DNA of 9,518 bases from Bacteroidales bacterium (GTDB taxonomy: Bacteria; Bacteroidota; Bacteroidia; Bacteroidales; JALTDM01). Below the pieces are notes generated by a model, which was not told the DNA's origin, ran no database searches, and saw only the letters and a program-made list of their open reading frames with translations. Below are positions 1 to 7,043 of the stretch, in pieces. Both the position numbers and the translations under genes were made by a program. How positions within the stretch are numbered: position 1 is the stretch's first letter; the number at the start of each line of letters is the position of its first letter. The DNA lies in contig JALWKH010000404.1 in NCBI GenBank assembly GCA_026996635.1, positions 1 to 9,518 of the forward strand, in the 5' to 3' direction.

Positions 1-864
1 TTGCTGGCAGGTATTTTTATTTTTGTTTTTTACTACTTTTATGATTCACCTGAAGAAATAATCTTGAAAAGAGAAAATCATCTTTATAAAGAGCAGTTAA
101 CCTTATTTGAAAAAAAACTTGATCTGATAGAAAAGACTTTGAAAGATCTTGAATACAGAGACAATAATATCTACAGAACAATTTTTGAAGCGGAACCAAT
201 ACCATACACATACCGCGAATCAGGCACCGGAGGTGCAAATAGATACGAAAATCTTGAAGGGTATAAATATTCCGACTTGGTTATAAATATTGCAAAAAAA
301 CTTGATAAGATAGAAAAAGAAGTTTATGTGCAAAGCAAGTCGTATGATGAAATAGTAAACCTAGCCAAGAAAAAAGAAGATATTCTAAAACATATTCCAG
401 CTATTCAACCGATTTTGAACAAGCAATTACGCAGAATATCATCATATTTCGGTTACCGTATTGATCCTGTTTACAAAGTAAGGAAACATCACGACGGTAT
501 AGATTTTACCGCTCCTATAGGTACTCCCGTACATGCTACCGGCGACGGTATCGTTACATTGGTTAAGCATGGTAATAGAGGATACGGTAATCAAATAGAA
601 ATCTCGCACGGATATTCATATAAGACAAAGTACGCACACTTGAGTAAGATACTTGTAAAAGAAGGTGAGCATGTAAAAAGAGGGCAAGTAATAGGCTTAG
701 TCGGAAATACCGGTAAATCCGTAGGTCCTCATTTACACTATGAAGTAAGGAGGAATAATGTACCTATAAATCCTATTAACTTCTTCTTCCAAGATATGTC
801 ACCGGAAGAATACGACAGAATGATTGAGCTCAGTGCACAAAGCGGAGGACAATCACTCGATTAA
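1..864 (+). CDS. M23-family (LytM-like) membrane-anchored metallopeptidase, 5'-truncated by window edge
   Basis: Zinc-dependent endopeptidase of the M23/lysostaphin family. Such enzymes cleave peptide cross-links in peptidoglycan; this one should act in the periplasm, tethered to the inner membrane. Numbering from the first visible codon: residues 1-13 are a hydrophobic segment that looks like the end of a transmembrane helix. Residues about 18-48 and 95-130 are charged and helical, probably coiled coil. The catalytic domain runs from about 150 to 262. The metal and catalytic residues are present: HxxxD (H164, D168), H213 in 'YAH', and HLH (H244, H246). The active site therefore looks intact. 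Related Bacteroidetes proteins carry roughly 30-40 residues before the membrane helix, so the TTG at position 1 is probably an internal Leu codon and the true start lies upstream. A MerR-type gene follows after 5 nt. The family assignment is firm; the physiological target bond is not visible. Confidence 0.93.
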   Translation: MLAGIFIFVFYYFYDSPEEIILKRENHLYKEQLTLFEKKLDLIEKTLKDLEYRDNNIYRTIFEAEPIPYTYRESGTGGANRYENLEGYKYSDLVINIAKKLDKIEKEVYVQSKSYDEIVNLAKKKEDILKHIPAIQPILNKQLRRISSYFGYRIDPVYKVRKHHDGIDFTAPIGTPVHATGDGIVTLVKHGNRGYGNQIEISHGYSYKTKYAHLSKILVKEGEHVKRGQVIGLVGNTGKSVGPHLHYEVRRNNVPINPINFFFQDMSPEEYDRMIELSAQSGGQSLD

Positions 865-869
865 AAATA

Positions 870-1220
870 ATGAGACACAAGAATTTGCCTGATAAAAAAC
901 AATTTTTCAGCATTGGGGAAGTCTCCGCTTATATTGGTGTGCCCGAATCAACACTAAGGTACTGGGAAAAAGAATTTAACCAAATAATCAAACCACGCAG
1001 ATTTGCAGGAGAACGCCGCTATACCCGCAAGGATATAGAACAAATTGAGAAGATTTACGAACTTCTTAAGGTCCAAAAACTTACCATAAAGGGTGCAAAA
1101 GATTACCTGAAAAGAAAACGGAAAAAATTTGTACTCAAAGATTACGAACTCGTACAGGAACTTAAAGACTTGAAGCAGAAGCTCGAGTGGTTAAAAAAAA
1201 TATTGGAAGAAAATGCCTAA
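870..1220 (+). CDS. Small MerR-family HTH transcriptional regulator
   Basis: A 116-aa DNA-binding protein of the MerR superfamily. Residues about 13-80 form the winged helix-turn-helix: 'FSIGEVSAYIGVPESTLRYW' is the classic helix-turn-helix with the RYWE signature, followed by the wing with 'RRYT' and the second helical pair 'KLTIKGAKDYL'. The C-terminal 35 residues are a lysine-rich helix, probably for dimerisation. No ligand-binding domain or metal-binding cysteines follow, which resembles the short MerR-like proteins common in Bacteroidetes rather than a metal sensor. The ATG lies 5 nt after the peptidase stop, and the last 8 nt overlap the start of the Nif3-like gene, so translation is probably coupled. 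A GGAGG at 844-848 is too far from the start to act as its ribosome site. The regulated promoter is unknown. Confidence 0.92.
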   Translation: MRHKNLPDKKQFFSIGEVSAYIGVPESTLRYWEKEFNQIIKPRRFAGERRYTRKDIEQIEKIYELLKVQKLTIKGAKDYLKRKRKKFVLKDYELVQELKDLKQKLEWLKKILEENA

Positions 1221-2310
1221 GATCAAGGACTTGTTGTCTGTTATAGACAAAGAATTTCCTTTCGGATTGCAAGAAAGTTACGATAATTCCGGCTTGTTGG
1301 TGGGAAACGCCTATGACGATATAAAAGGTGTGTTAGTTAGCTTGGATGTAACGGAAGAAGTGCTGGATGAAGCAATAAAACTCGGTGCAAATGTTGTGTT
1401 GGCACATCATCCCATTATTTTCAGAGGACTGAAAAAGCTTACCGGCAGTAATTATGTGGAACGTACTGTTATAAAAGCGATAAAAAATGATATTGCGATA
1501 ATTGCTTCCCATACGAATACAGATAACAAAGCATACGGGACAAACAGTATTCTTGCAGAAAAACTGGGGCTTAAAAATGTAAAGGTCTTAGTACCCCAAG
1601 ACGGCAAGTTAAAAAAATTGGTAACTTTTGTTCCTGAAGAATATGAAGACAAAGTGCGTTTTGCTCTATTTGAAGCAGGTGCCGGTATTATAGGAAATTA
1701 TGATTATACGAGTTTTTCCGCTCCGGGCACGGGAACTTTCAGAGGCAACGAAAACACGAATCCGTTTGTAGGTAAACAGGGAGAATTGCATAGGGAAAAT
1801 GAAAAACGTCTTGAAACAATATTCCCTTCCTATATAGAAAGCAAAGTTATTGCCGCACTATTGTCTGCCCATCCGTACGAAGAAGTGGCTTACGACATTT
1901 TCTCCCTTGACAACCGCAATCCTTATGCAGGCAGTGGTGTGATTGGGGAATTTGAAGAAGAGGTTGATTTACAGTCTTTTTTATCGGAAGTGAAAAAGAT
2001 AACTGGTGCAGGATGCATTAAATATACGCAGCCTCATAAGAAAAAAGTAAAAAAGATTGCCGTGTGCGGAGGTGCTTGCTTCTTTGCATTGGGCAATGCA
2101 ATTGGAAGCGGTGCAGATGTTTTCATTACTTCCGATGTTAAATATCATGAATATTTTGATGCCCTTGGAAAAATAACTTTGGTTGATGTCGGTCATTATG
2201 AAATGGAACAATTTGTAAAAGAAATATTTTTGAATCTGATTCGGAAAAATTTTTCTAACTTTGCAGTTCATTTTAGCACAGTAAATACAAACCCCATAAA
2301 TTATCTATAA
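1213..2310 (+). CDS. Nif3-like dinuclear metal-centre protein (YqfO type, with inserted PII/CutA-like domain)
   Basis: A 365-aa member of the Nif3/YbgI family, often labelled 'GTP cyclohydrolase 1 type 2 homolog'. Characterised members form hexameric toroids with two metal ions per subunit; their biochemical role is not settled. The N-terminal half shows the metal-binding 'AHHP' (H65, H66) and 'SHTNTD' (H100, D104). The C-terminal half shows 'GHYEMEQ' (H328, E332, the HxxxE pair). These match the known ligands of the family, so the metal site looks complete. Residues about 134-234 are the extra domain found in the long Gram-positive and Bacteroidetes forms, ending in 'SAHPYEEVAYDIF', which resembles the PII/CutA fold. 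The length agrees with the long subgroup (about 365-375 aa) rather than YbgI (about 247 aa). The ATG overlaps the end of the MerR-type gene by 8 nt; the zinc-ribbon gene starts 3 nt after the stop. A catalytic activity should not be inferred from the common name. Confidence 0.95.
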   Translation: MPKIKDLLSVIDKEFPFGLQESYDNSGLLVGNAYDDIKGVLVSLDVTEEVLDEAIKLGANVVLAHHPIIFRGLKKLTGSNYVERTVIKAIKNDIAIIASHTNTDNKAYGTNSILAEKLGLKNVKVLVPQDGKLKKLVTFVPEEYEDKVRFALFEAGAGIIGNYDYTSFSAPGTGTFRGNENTNPFVGKQGELHRENEKRLETIFPSYIESKVIAALLSAHPYEEVAYDIFSLDNRNPYAGSGVIGEFEEEVDLQSFLSEVKKITGAGCIKYTQPHKKKVKKIAVCGGACFFALGNAIGSGADVFITSDVKYHEYFDALGKITLVDVGHYEMEQFVKEIFLNLIRKNFSNFAVHFSTVNTNPINYL

Positions 2311-2313
2311 ATT

Positions 2314-3177
2314 ATGAAGACACAAGAATACAGCGTAGAAGAAAAGTTGAAAATGTTGTATAAGCTCCAGCTTATTGACAGTGAGATTGATAAGATAAAT
2401 ATTCTGCTCGGCGAATTACCTCTGGAAGTTGAAGATCTCAGCGACGAAATAAAAGGATTGGAAACGAGAATAGAAAAATATAAAGACAAAATAGAAGAAG
2501 ATAAGGAAGAAATAAAAGCTCAAAATGCTAAAAGGGACGAAGCAAAAGCATTACTTGAAAAGTACAACAAACAACTTGACGAAGTAAGAAATAACCGTGA
2601 ATACGATTCTTTGCAAAAAGAAATAGAATACCAATCTTTGGAAATAGAGCTTGCCGAAAAGAAAATCAGGGAAGCAAAAGAAAGAATAGAAGAAAATGAA
2701 AAACTGATAGAAGAAACTCAACAAAAACTTGAAGCAAAGAAAAAGGAATTAGTTGAAAAACAAGCAGAGCTTGAAGAAATTCAAAAAGAAACCGAAAAAG
2801 AAATTGCCGAACTTAAGGCTAAATCAGAAGAAATTGCCAAACTGATTGAACCGAGGTTGCTTTCCGCTTACAAGAGGATAAGGCAAAATGTAAGGAATAA
2901 ACTCGTTGTGGTAAGAGTTCAACGCGATGCTTGCGGAGGTTGTTTCAACAAAGTTCCGCCACAAAGACAAGTGGATATTCGTTCGCATAAAAAAATCATT
3001 GTTTGTGAACATTGCGGCAGGATACTTATAGATAAAGCACTTGCTTATGAAGTGTATGAAGACTTGGGAGGAAAGTTCTTGGAAGTTATGAAAAAGGAAC
3101 AGGAAGAAGAAAAAGAACTCGAAAAGAAGAAAAAGCCGGCAAGGAGATCTACTCGTTCGAGAGTGAAAAAATCATAA
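2314..3177 (+). CDS. Coiled-coil C4 zinc-ribbon protein (DUF164/CT398/HP0958-like)
   Basis: A 287-aa protein of two parts. Residues about 10-185 are a long, highly charged Glu/Lys heptad region, a helical coiled-coil hairpin. Residues about 190-245 are a C4 zinc ribbon with ligands C207, C210 ('CGGC') and C231, C234 ('CEHC'), plus 'VPPQRQVDI' between the knuckles. The last 35 residues are a Lys/Arg-rich tail, probably disordered and possibly nucleic-acid binding (inference). Family knowledge: Helicobacter HP0958 and chlamydial CT398 have this architecture and interact with RpoN and secretion or flagellar parts, and a Nif3 gene sits beside HP0958. There is no flagellar or secretion gene here, so that specific role should not be copied over. 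It is the last gene of its operon: it begins 3 nt after the Nif3-like stop and ends 24 nt before a strong terminator hairpin. Confidence 0.92.
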   Translation: MKTQEYSVEEKLKMLYKLQLIDSEIDKINILLGELPLEVEDLSDEIKGLETRIEKYKDKIEEDKEEIKAQNAKRDEAKALLEKYNKQLDEVRNNREYDSLQKEIEYQSLEIELAEKKIREAKERIEENEKLIEETQQKLEAKKKELVEKQAELEEIQKETEKEIAELKAKSEEIAKLIEPRLLSAYKRIRQNVRNKLVVVRVQRDACGGCFNKVPPQRQVDIRSHKKIIVCEHCGRILIDKALAYEVYEDLGGKFLEVMKKEQEEEKELEKKKKPARRSTRSRVKKS

Positions 3178-3200
3178 ATTACCAATTAAATAGCGAAGGG

Positions 3201-3229
3201 AAGGCTGCTTTTTTAGGCAGCCTTTTTTT
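3201..3229 (+). terminator. Intrinsic terminator of the M23-MerR-Nif3-zinc-ribbon operon
   Basis: Perfect 8-bp stem AAGGCTGC (3201-3208) with GCAGCCTT (3217-3224), an 8-nt T-rich loop, and a run of seven T (3223-3229). It is a canonical rho-independent terminator for plus-strand transcription, 24 nt after the zinc-ribbon stop. The T-run overlaps the stop codon of the convergent minus-strand gene. There is no A-run before the stem, so it is not an obvious terminator for the other direction. Confidence 0.88.
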
Positions 3230-3761
3230 ATATGTTGTAAAGGTTGTGAAATCCTTCATCTTGATTGTTGTCATCAGGATCGTGAAAATACATATAATCC
3301 ATTTCCAGCAAAAAGCCGTCTGGCAGAAAGTCTATCCATTTATTGGAAGTTAAAGTGGCTTTATACAGAGCTTTAAAATGAATATTTTCCATTGAGGCTT
3401 CATTTTCGCTTACAGGTAAATTTTTAATTTTACTAACTGAAATAACTATATCATCTACGAATTTATGCATTAAGTATGTGTTTATGCTTACCATCTCTAA
3501 ATCGGTGTAATCAAAGTCATATCCTTCCAGATTGTGAAATAAATCGACAAAAGCATTTTCTTTTTTTAACTTATCAATTTCTTTTAAACTTAAGATAGGA
3601 TAAGATTTATGAAATTTATCTTCGCCGGGGAAGCATAATGCAATTATACTTTTTAAAAGGATGGAAACAACATTTGTTTTGGAAACTTTTTCTTCCTGAG
3701 GGAGACTTAATTCGAAAAATAACACCGCATTCCCTTTGTTTACAACTTTAAACTTGCTCAT
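3228..3761 (-). CDS. Hypothetical protein, 177 aa, no recognised family
   Basis: I do not recognise this protein. With the ATG at 3761 it has 177 residues, no signal peptide and no clear transmembrane helix, so it is probably cytoplasmic. It has mixed alpha/beta character: an N-terminal stretch of likely strands ('AVLFFELSL'), a Lys/Glu-rich helix in the middle, and an acidic, aromatic C-terminus with 'YMYFHDPDDNNQDEG'. No catalytic motif or cysteine cluster is visible. The frame can be extended upstream only to a TTG at 3794, which would add 11 residues and put a perfect hairpin inside the coding sequence, so the ATG is preferred. It is transcribed divergently from the TPR/LuxR regulator and converges on the upstream operon's terminator. 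The open frame and normal amino-acid composition support a real gene; the function is unknown. Confidence 0.75.
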   Translation of the reverse strand: MSKFKVVNKGNAVLFFELSLPQEEKVSKTNVVSILLKSIIALCFPGEDKFHKSYPILSLKEIDKLKKENAFVDLFHNLEGYDFDYTDLEMVSINTYLMHKFVDDIVISVSKIKNLPVSENEASMENIHFKALYKATLTSNKWIDFLPDGFLLEMDYMYFHDPDDNNQDEGFHNLYNI

Positions 3762-3763
3762 AA

Positions 3764-3785
3764 TCAAGAAATTGTATTTTCTTGA
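3764..3785 (-). promoter_or_regulatory. Perfect 8-bp inverted repeat directly before the ATG of the hypothetical gene
   Basis: TCAAGAAA (3764-3771) and TTTCTTGA (3778-3785) are exact reverse complements with a 6-nt spacer. On the minus strand the dyad ends 2 nt before the ATG at 3761. It could fold as an RNA hairpin at the ribosome-binding region or serve as an operator for a dimeric regulator, for example the LuxR-HTH protein encoded next door. Both roles are inference; only the symmetry is seen. Confidence 0.45.
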
Positions 3786-3875
3786 AATCTGCAACTAATT
3801 TAAATAAAATTAAAAAATTAAGAATCATAACTAATGTAACCCGGAGAATAATTTTTTTTAAATAATGTTTTGGTT

Positions 3876-3891
3876 TATTTTTGTCAAAAAT
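3876..3891 (+). promoter_or_regulatory. Candidate Bacteroidetes -7 box of the TPR/LuxR gene, overlapped by a dyad
   Basis: TATTTTTG at 3876-3883 fits the Bacteroidetes -7 consensus TAnnTTTG and lies 18 nt before the ATG at 3902, giving a very short leader. No clear -33 TTG is found at the usual spacing, so the promoter is weak or needs an activator. The box is overlapped by a perfect dyad, ATTTTTG (3877-3883) / CAAAAAT (3885-3891) with a 1-nt spacer. A protein bound there would cover the promoter. Confidence 0.4.
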
Positions 3892-3901
3892 GTAACGGCA
3901 C

Positions 3902-5128
3902 ATGAGATTGATTATTGTTTTTATCCTGCTTACCGAAACAATTTTTGCTATAAATACAGACAGCTTAAAAAGTGTAATAAACAGCAATGTAAGCGTTCAA
4001 AATAAAGTTGATGCTTTAAATGCTTTGGGTTGGGAGTTGAGAATGAAAAATCCCGATTCTACTGTAGCTTTGCTTTCTTCTTCCATTTCAATGGCATACA
4101 AAGCGGGATACCAAAAAGGGCTTGCGTTGGCGTTGAACAATTACGGTTGTTCCGTGATGCTTTACGGAATGTTTCAGGCGGCTAACGACTCTCTGGATAA
4201 AGCGATAGAAATTTATAAATCATTAGGAGAAGATGTAGAGGTAGGTAAAGCTCTGGTAAACAAAGCAATAAATTATTATTACCAATCATTACCGGATAGT
4301 GCGATAATTTTGGCAAAACAGGCACTCGGATATCTTGCCGCGGATACTGTACGTTTGGCTGCAACACATCTTAATATCGGGTTGTTTTACCGGTCGGCTG
4401 GCAAGTTGAGAGAAGCCATTACTCATTATCTGAAAGCATTGGATTTGTATGAGAAAATCGGGAATTGCGATCTGACGGCTGCAACTCAAAACAATATTGC
4501 AACATTGTTTTATTATTTGGAAAAATATGATAAAGCTATTGAGTATAGCATATATGGATTAAACACTGCAAAAAAATGTAATTCGGTTCGCGAAATAGGA
4601 TCGGCTTACTTTGTTCGCGGTATTTCTTACGGTAAGATTAAACTGTTGGACAGTGCAGAATATTATTTAAGGGAATCCGTAAAAAAATTTAAAGACCCCG
4701 CTTATAAGAGAGAGCAGAATAATGCACTTTTTAGTCTGGCGGAAATTTATTATGAAACAGGCAGGTACAATATGGCATTGCCGATTTACGATTCCATAAT
4801 GGATTACTTCAAGGCTATAAATGATATTAAAGCATACTCATCGTGTTTGAACGGAATAGGACTTATTTATTATTCGCAAGGCAAAAATGATTCGGCATAT
4901 AAATACTTGTCACAATCTTATGAAAATCTTTCTTACATTGAAGATCCGTACTTTTATAAAACAGTTTTAAAATCCTTTGCCGACCTTACCGAAAAAATGG
5001 GAGATAAGGACAAAGCCTTGTTTTTGCATAAACTTTACGAGCAGGTAAAAGACAGCCTTTACAAAGAAGAAGTTGCCAGGCAAACGGCGGAAATAGAAGC
5101 TAAATACAGGTTGAATGAATTGCTGTAG
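3902..5128 (+). CDS. Periplasmic TPR sensor part of a TPR-LuxR regulator, ended by an in-frame TAG
   Basis: A 408-aa protein made of tetratricopeptide repeats. Residues 1-16 are a signal peptide (hydrophobic core after 'MR', likely cut after 'IFA'). From about residue 37 to 385 there are eight or nine helix-turn-helix TPR units with the usual small/aromatic positions, for example 'GKLREAITHYLKALDLYEK' and 'EKYDKAIEYSIYGLN'. The last 25 residues are a charged helix ('QTAEIEAKYRLNELL') of the kind that leads into the membrane helix in Bacteroidetes TPR-LuxR regulators. The frame then meets TAG at 5126-5128. The next codon (GGA) and the following ATG at 5132 continue in the same frame into a transmembrane helix and LuxR HTH. 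I read this as the N-terminal part of one regulator split by a nonsense codon. Alternatively it is a separately made periplasmic partner of the downstream protein. The ATG start is supported by the signal peptide. Confidence 0.85.
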   Translation: MRLIIVFILLTETIFAINTDSLKSVINSNVSVQNKVDALNALGWELRMKNPDSTVALLSSSISMAYKAGYQKGLALALNNYGCSVMLYGMFQAANDSLDKAIEIYKSLGEDVEVGKALVNKAINYYYQSLPDSAIILAKQALGYLAADTVRLAATHLNIGLFYRSAGKLREAITHYLKALDLYEKIGNCDLTAATQNNIATLFYYLEKYDKAIEYSIYGLNTAKKCNSVREIGSAYFVRGISYGKIKLLDSAEYYLRESVKKFKDPAYKREQNNALFSLAEIYYETGRYNMALPIYDSIMDYFKAINDIKAYSSCLNGIGLIYYSQGKNDSAYKYLSQSYENLSYIEDPYFYKTVLKSFADLTEKMGDKDKALFLHKLYEQVKDSLYKEEVARQTAEIEAKYRLNELL

Positions 5129-5131
5129 GGA

Positions 5132-5602
5132 ATGAAAGGTGTGGAAATAGAGAAAGCGGAACTTGAATTTAATTTAAAGTTTTTGGCTGTGTTTCTTTTG
5201 CTTACGGTAATTGTATCCGGTTGGCTGTTTTGGTCTTACGGAAAAAAGCGTAAGGTGCTGGCAGAGATGAAAAAGCAACGGGAAAAATATTTGGCTGAAT
5301 ACAAGACTCTTAAAGAAGCCTACAACCAAGTTTACAATAAGCTGGAAAAAATAAGCTATTTCATTTCCGAAGCAAAAAAGAACGATGAAGCAACGGAAGA
5401 AGATTATCCGATAGAAACACTTACCAAGCGTGAGTTGGAAGTTTTATCTTACATCTCAATCGGATTGCTGGACAAAGAAATTGCGGATAAACTTGATATA
5501 TCTGTAACAACCGTGAGAACCCACTGTCGCAATATTTACAAAAAACTTGGCATAAACAACAGAACGGAAGCGGCAAAAATAGCGGGTAAGTATAAGGTGT
5601 AA
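5132..5602 (+). CDS. Membrane-anchored LuxR-type HTH part of the interrupted TPR-LuxR regulator
   Basis: Numbered from the ATG at 5132 it has 156 residues. Residues about 17-36 are one transmembrane helix, followed by positive charges ('GKKRK'), which predicts the C-terminus in the cytoplasm. Residues 40-80 form a coiled coil. Residues about 96-152 are a LuxR/GerE DNA-binding domain: 'LTKRELEVL', then 'KEIADKLDISVTTVRTH', then 'IYKKLGINNRTEA'. It has no sensor domain of its own; the sensor is the TPR protein immediately upstream, in the same frame and only one codon past the TAG. If translated separately it would need reinitiation after the TAG: the GGGA just before the ATG is too close to act as a normal ribosome site. 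With read-through or a reverted stop, the whole protein would be 566 residues (3902-5602), a standard periplasmic-TPR/TM/cytoplasmic-HTH regulator. Target genes are unknown; the divergent gene at 3228-3761 and autoregulation are possible. Confidence 0.85.
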   Translation: MKGVEIEKAELEFNLKFLAVFLLLTVIVSGWLFWSYGKKRKVLAEMKKQREKYLAEYKTLKEAYNQVYNKLEKISYFISEAKKNDEATEEDYPIETLTKRELEVLSYISIGLLDKEIADKLDISVTTVRTHCRNIYKKLGINNRTEAAKIAGKYKV

Positions 5603-5628
5603 AAAGGACGGGATTTGTTTCCCGCCCC
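5601..5628 (-). terminator. Intrinsic terminator after pyrI
   Basis: Read on the minus strand, the GC-rich stem GGGCGGGA/TCCCGTCC (arms 5627-5620 and 5613-5606, one A-C mismatch, 6-nt loop) is followed by five T (complement of AAAAA, 5605-5601). It lies 9 nt beyond the pyrI stop. The T-run overlaps the last two bases of the convergent LuxR-HTH stop. On the plus strand the hairpin lacks a T-run, so it serves mainly the pyr side. Confidence 0.75.
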
Positions 5629-5637
5629 GATAAAGTC

Positions 5638-6102
5638 TTAGAGTAATTTTATGTTTTCTTCGTCTGTGATTTTTTCGCAATAATTACATTTCAAAGCCAC
5701 CTTACCGTTTTTTTCAAGTACCGTGAATTTAGGCGGCACATCTTCGTAATTTGTTATGCACTTCGGATTAACACATTTTACAATGCCGTGGATTTGTTTG
5801 GGCAATTTCACCACCTTTTTTTCCACCACTTCGTAGTCTTTGATGATATTTAGTTTGGCATCGGGTGCAATAAGTGCAATTTTGTTTATTTCATCTTCTT
5901 CAAAAAACTTGTCGGAAATTTTTATAATGGCTTTTCGTCCTAACTTCTTGCTTTCCAGATTGGTGCCGAAAGTGATTTGCTTGTCTATTTTATCAAGGCT
6001 CAAAATTTCTATCACCTTAAAAAGTTTCGACGCAGGTATATGGTCTATTACCGTTCCTTCTTTAATGGCACTTACTTTGAGTTCTTTATTTTCTTTTACC
6101 AT
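5638..6102 (-). CDS. pyrI: Aspartate carbamoyltransferase regulatory chain
   Basis: The regulatory subunit of aspartate transcarbamoylase. It binds the nucleotide effectors (CTP, UTP, ATP in the enteric enzyme) and joins catalytic trimers into the allosteric holoenzyme. The 154 residues match the usual length of about 153. The N-terminal allosteric domain (about 1-100) contains the family motif 'GTVIDHIPA' and the 'LGRKAIIKI' strand. The C-terminal zinc domain holds all four cysteine ligands: C110 and C115 ('CVNPKC'), C139 and C142 ('CNYC'). The protein should therefore be folded and assembly-competent. It starts 14 nt after the pyrB stop on the same strand and is followed by an intrinsic terminator, so the two subunits are co-transcribed. 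A separate pyrI beside pyrB is known in Bacteroidetes, enterics and archaea. Confidence 0.97.
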   Translation of the reverse strand: MVKENKELKVSAIKEGTVIDHIPASKLFKVIEILSLDKIDKQITFGTNLESKKLGRKAIIKISDKFFEEDEINKIALIAPDAKLNIIKDYEVVEKKVVKLPKQIHGIVKCVNPKCITNYEDVPPKFTVLEKNGKVALKCNYCEKITDEENIKLL

Positions 6103-6116
6103 AACTGATTGTTTTT

Positions 6117-7040
6117 TTAGATTAAACCGAGAATTAAAGCGATGATTGCTTGTCTTACATATACACCGTTGAGAGCTTGTTGGAAATAGTATGCTTTGGG
6201 ATTGGAGTCAACATCCGTGCTTATTTCGTTTACTCTCGGTAGCGGGTGCAATACCCTCAGATTGTCTTTTGTCCCTTCGAGCATTTCGTTGCGCAGCACA
6301 TAAGAATTTTTCACTTTTTCATATTCAATCGGGTCGGAGAAACGTTCTTTTTGGATTCTGGTAACATACAGGATGTCGGTTGTTTTAATTGTGTCTGTTA
6401 TGTTTTCAAATTCTGCAAACGGAATGTTTTTTTCTTTGAGGAAAAGTTTGTATTCGTCGGGTAATTTCAATGTGGGAGGCGAAACAAGGTTGAATTTAGG
6501 ATTGAAGTGCGACATTGCCATAATGAGTGAGTGAACCGTGCGGCCGTACTTTAAGTCGCCAACAAGTGTTATTTCAAGGTTGTCGAGGGTGTTTTGAGTT
6601 TTCAATATGGAATAAAGGTCAAGCAAGGTTTGGGTAGGGTGCTGGTTTGCACCGTCGCCCGCATTTACTACCGGTACTTTCGACACTTCACTAGCATACC
6701 TTGCACTGCCTTCTATCGGGTGTCTCATCACAATCAAGTCGGAATAGTTTGCAACTGTTTGAATGGTGTCTTTCAGTGATTCGCCTTTTTTTACGCTCGA
6801 AGTGCTTGCGTCGGTAAATCCGATGATTTTACCGTTCAGTTTGTTTACCGCACTTTCAAAGCTAAGTCGTGTACGTGTAGAAGGCTCAAAGAACAATGTC
6901 GCAATTACTTTTCCCGACAAAATATTTTGTACGGGATTGGCTTCAAAATGTTTTGCCACTTCCATAATTGTCAGGTAGTCGTCTTTTCCGTAATCCAAGA
7001 TGGAAACCAGACTCCTGCCCAAAAAGTTTTCTTTGCTCAT
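6117..7040 (-). CDS. pyrB: Aspartate carbamoyltransferase catalytic chain
   Basis: Catalyses carbamoyl phosphate + L-aspartate to N-carbamoyl-L-aspartate, the committed step of pyrimidine synthesis, in the cytoplasm. At 307 residues it has the usual length. The key residues of the E. coli enzyme are visible: carbamoyl-phosphate loop 'STRTR' (S54-R58), the S81/K85 loop '[10 protein letters not shown]' contributed to the neighbouring active site, 'MRHP' (R106), 'HPTQTLLD' (H134, Q137), R167 in 'KYGRT', 'TRIQKERF' (R228, Q230) and 'HPLPR' (H265-R269). The enzyme should be active. The ATG at 7040 is 3 nt after the stop of the YigZ-like gene, and pyrI follows after 14 nt. No leader peptide or attenuator of the enteric pyrBI type fits in this spacing, so any pyrimidine control must act further upstream or on the enzyme through PyrI. 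Confidence 0.98.
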   Translation of the reverse strand: MSKENFLGRSLVSILDYGKDDYLTIMEVAKHFEANPVQNILSGKVIATLFFEPSTRTRLSFESAVNKLNGKIIGFTDASTSSVKKGESLKDTIQTVANYSDLIVMRHPIEGSARYASEVSKVPVVNAGDGANQHPTQTLLDLYSILKTQNTLDNLEITLVGDLKYGRTVHSLIMAMSHFNPKFNLVSPPTLKLPDEYKLFLKEKNIPFAEFENITDTIKTTDILYVTRIQKERFSDPIEYEKVKNSYVLRNEMLEGTKDNLRVLHPLPRVNEISTDVDSNPKAYYFQQALNGVYVRQAIIALILGLI

Positions 7041-7043
7041 TTT

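Noticed and set aside
3748..3987. 79-aa minus-strand open frame between the hypothetical and TPR genes
   Set aside because: It overlaps both the signal-peptide coding region of the TPR gene and the start of the hypothetical gene, and encodes low-complexity hydrophobic and basic residues typical of AT-rich antisense DNA.
5126..5128. TAG read as an amino acid (pyrrolysine or a reassigned code)
   Set aside because: The lipoprotein gene at 7716-8399 ends in TAG, followed two codons later by TAA, so TAG is used as a normal stop here. Nothing in the window hints at pyrrolysine genes.
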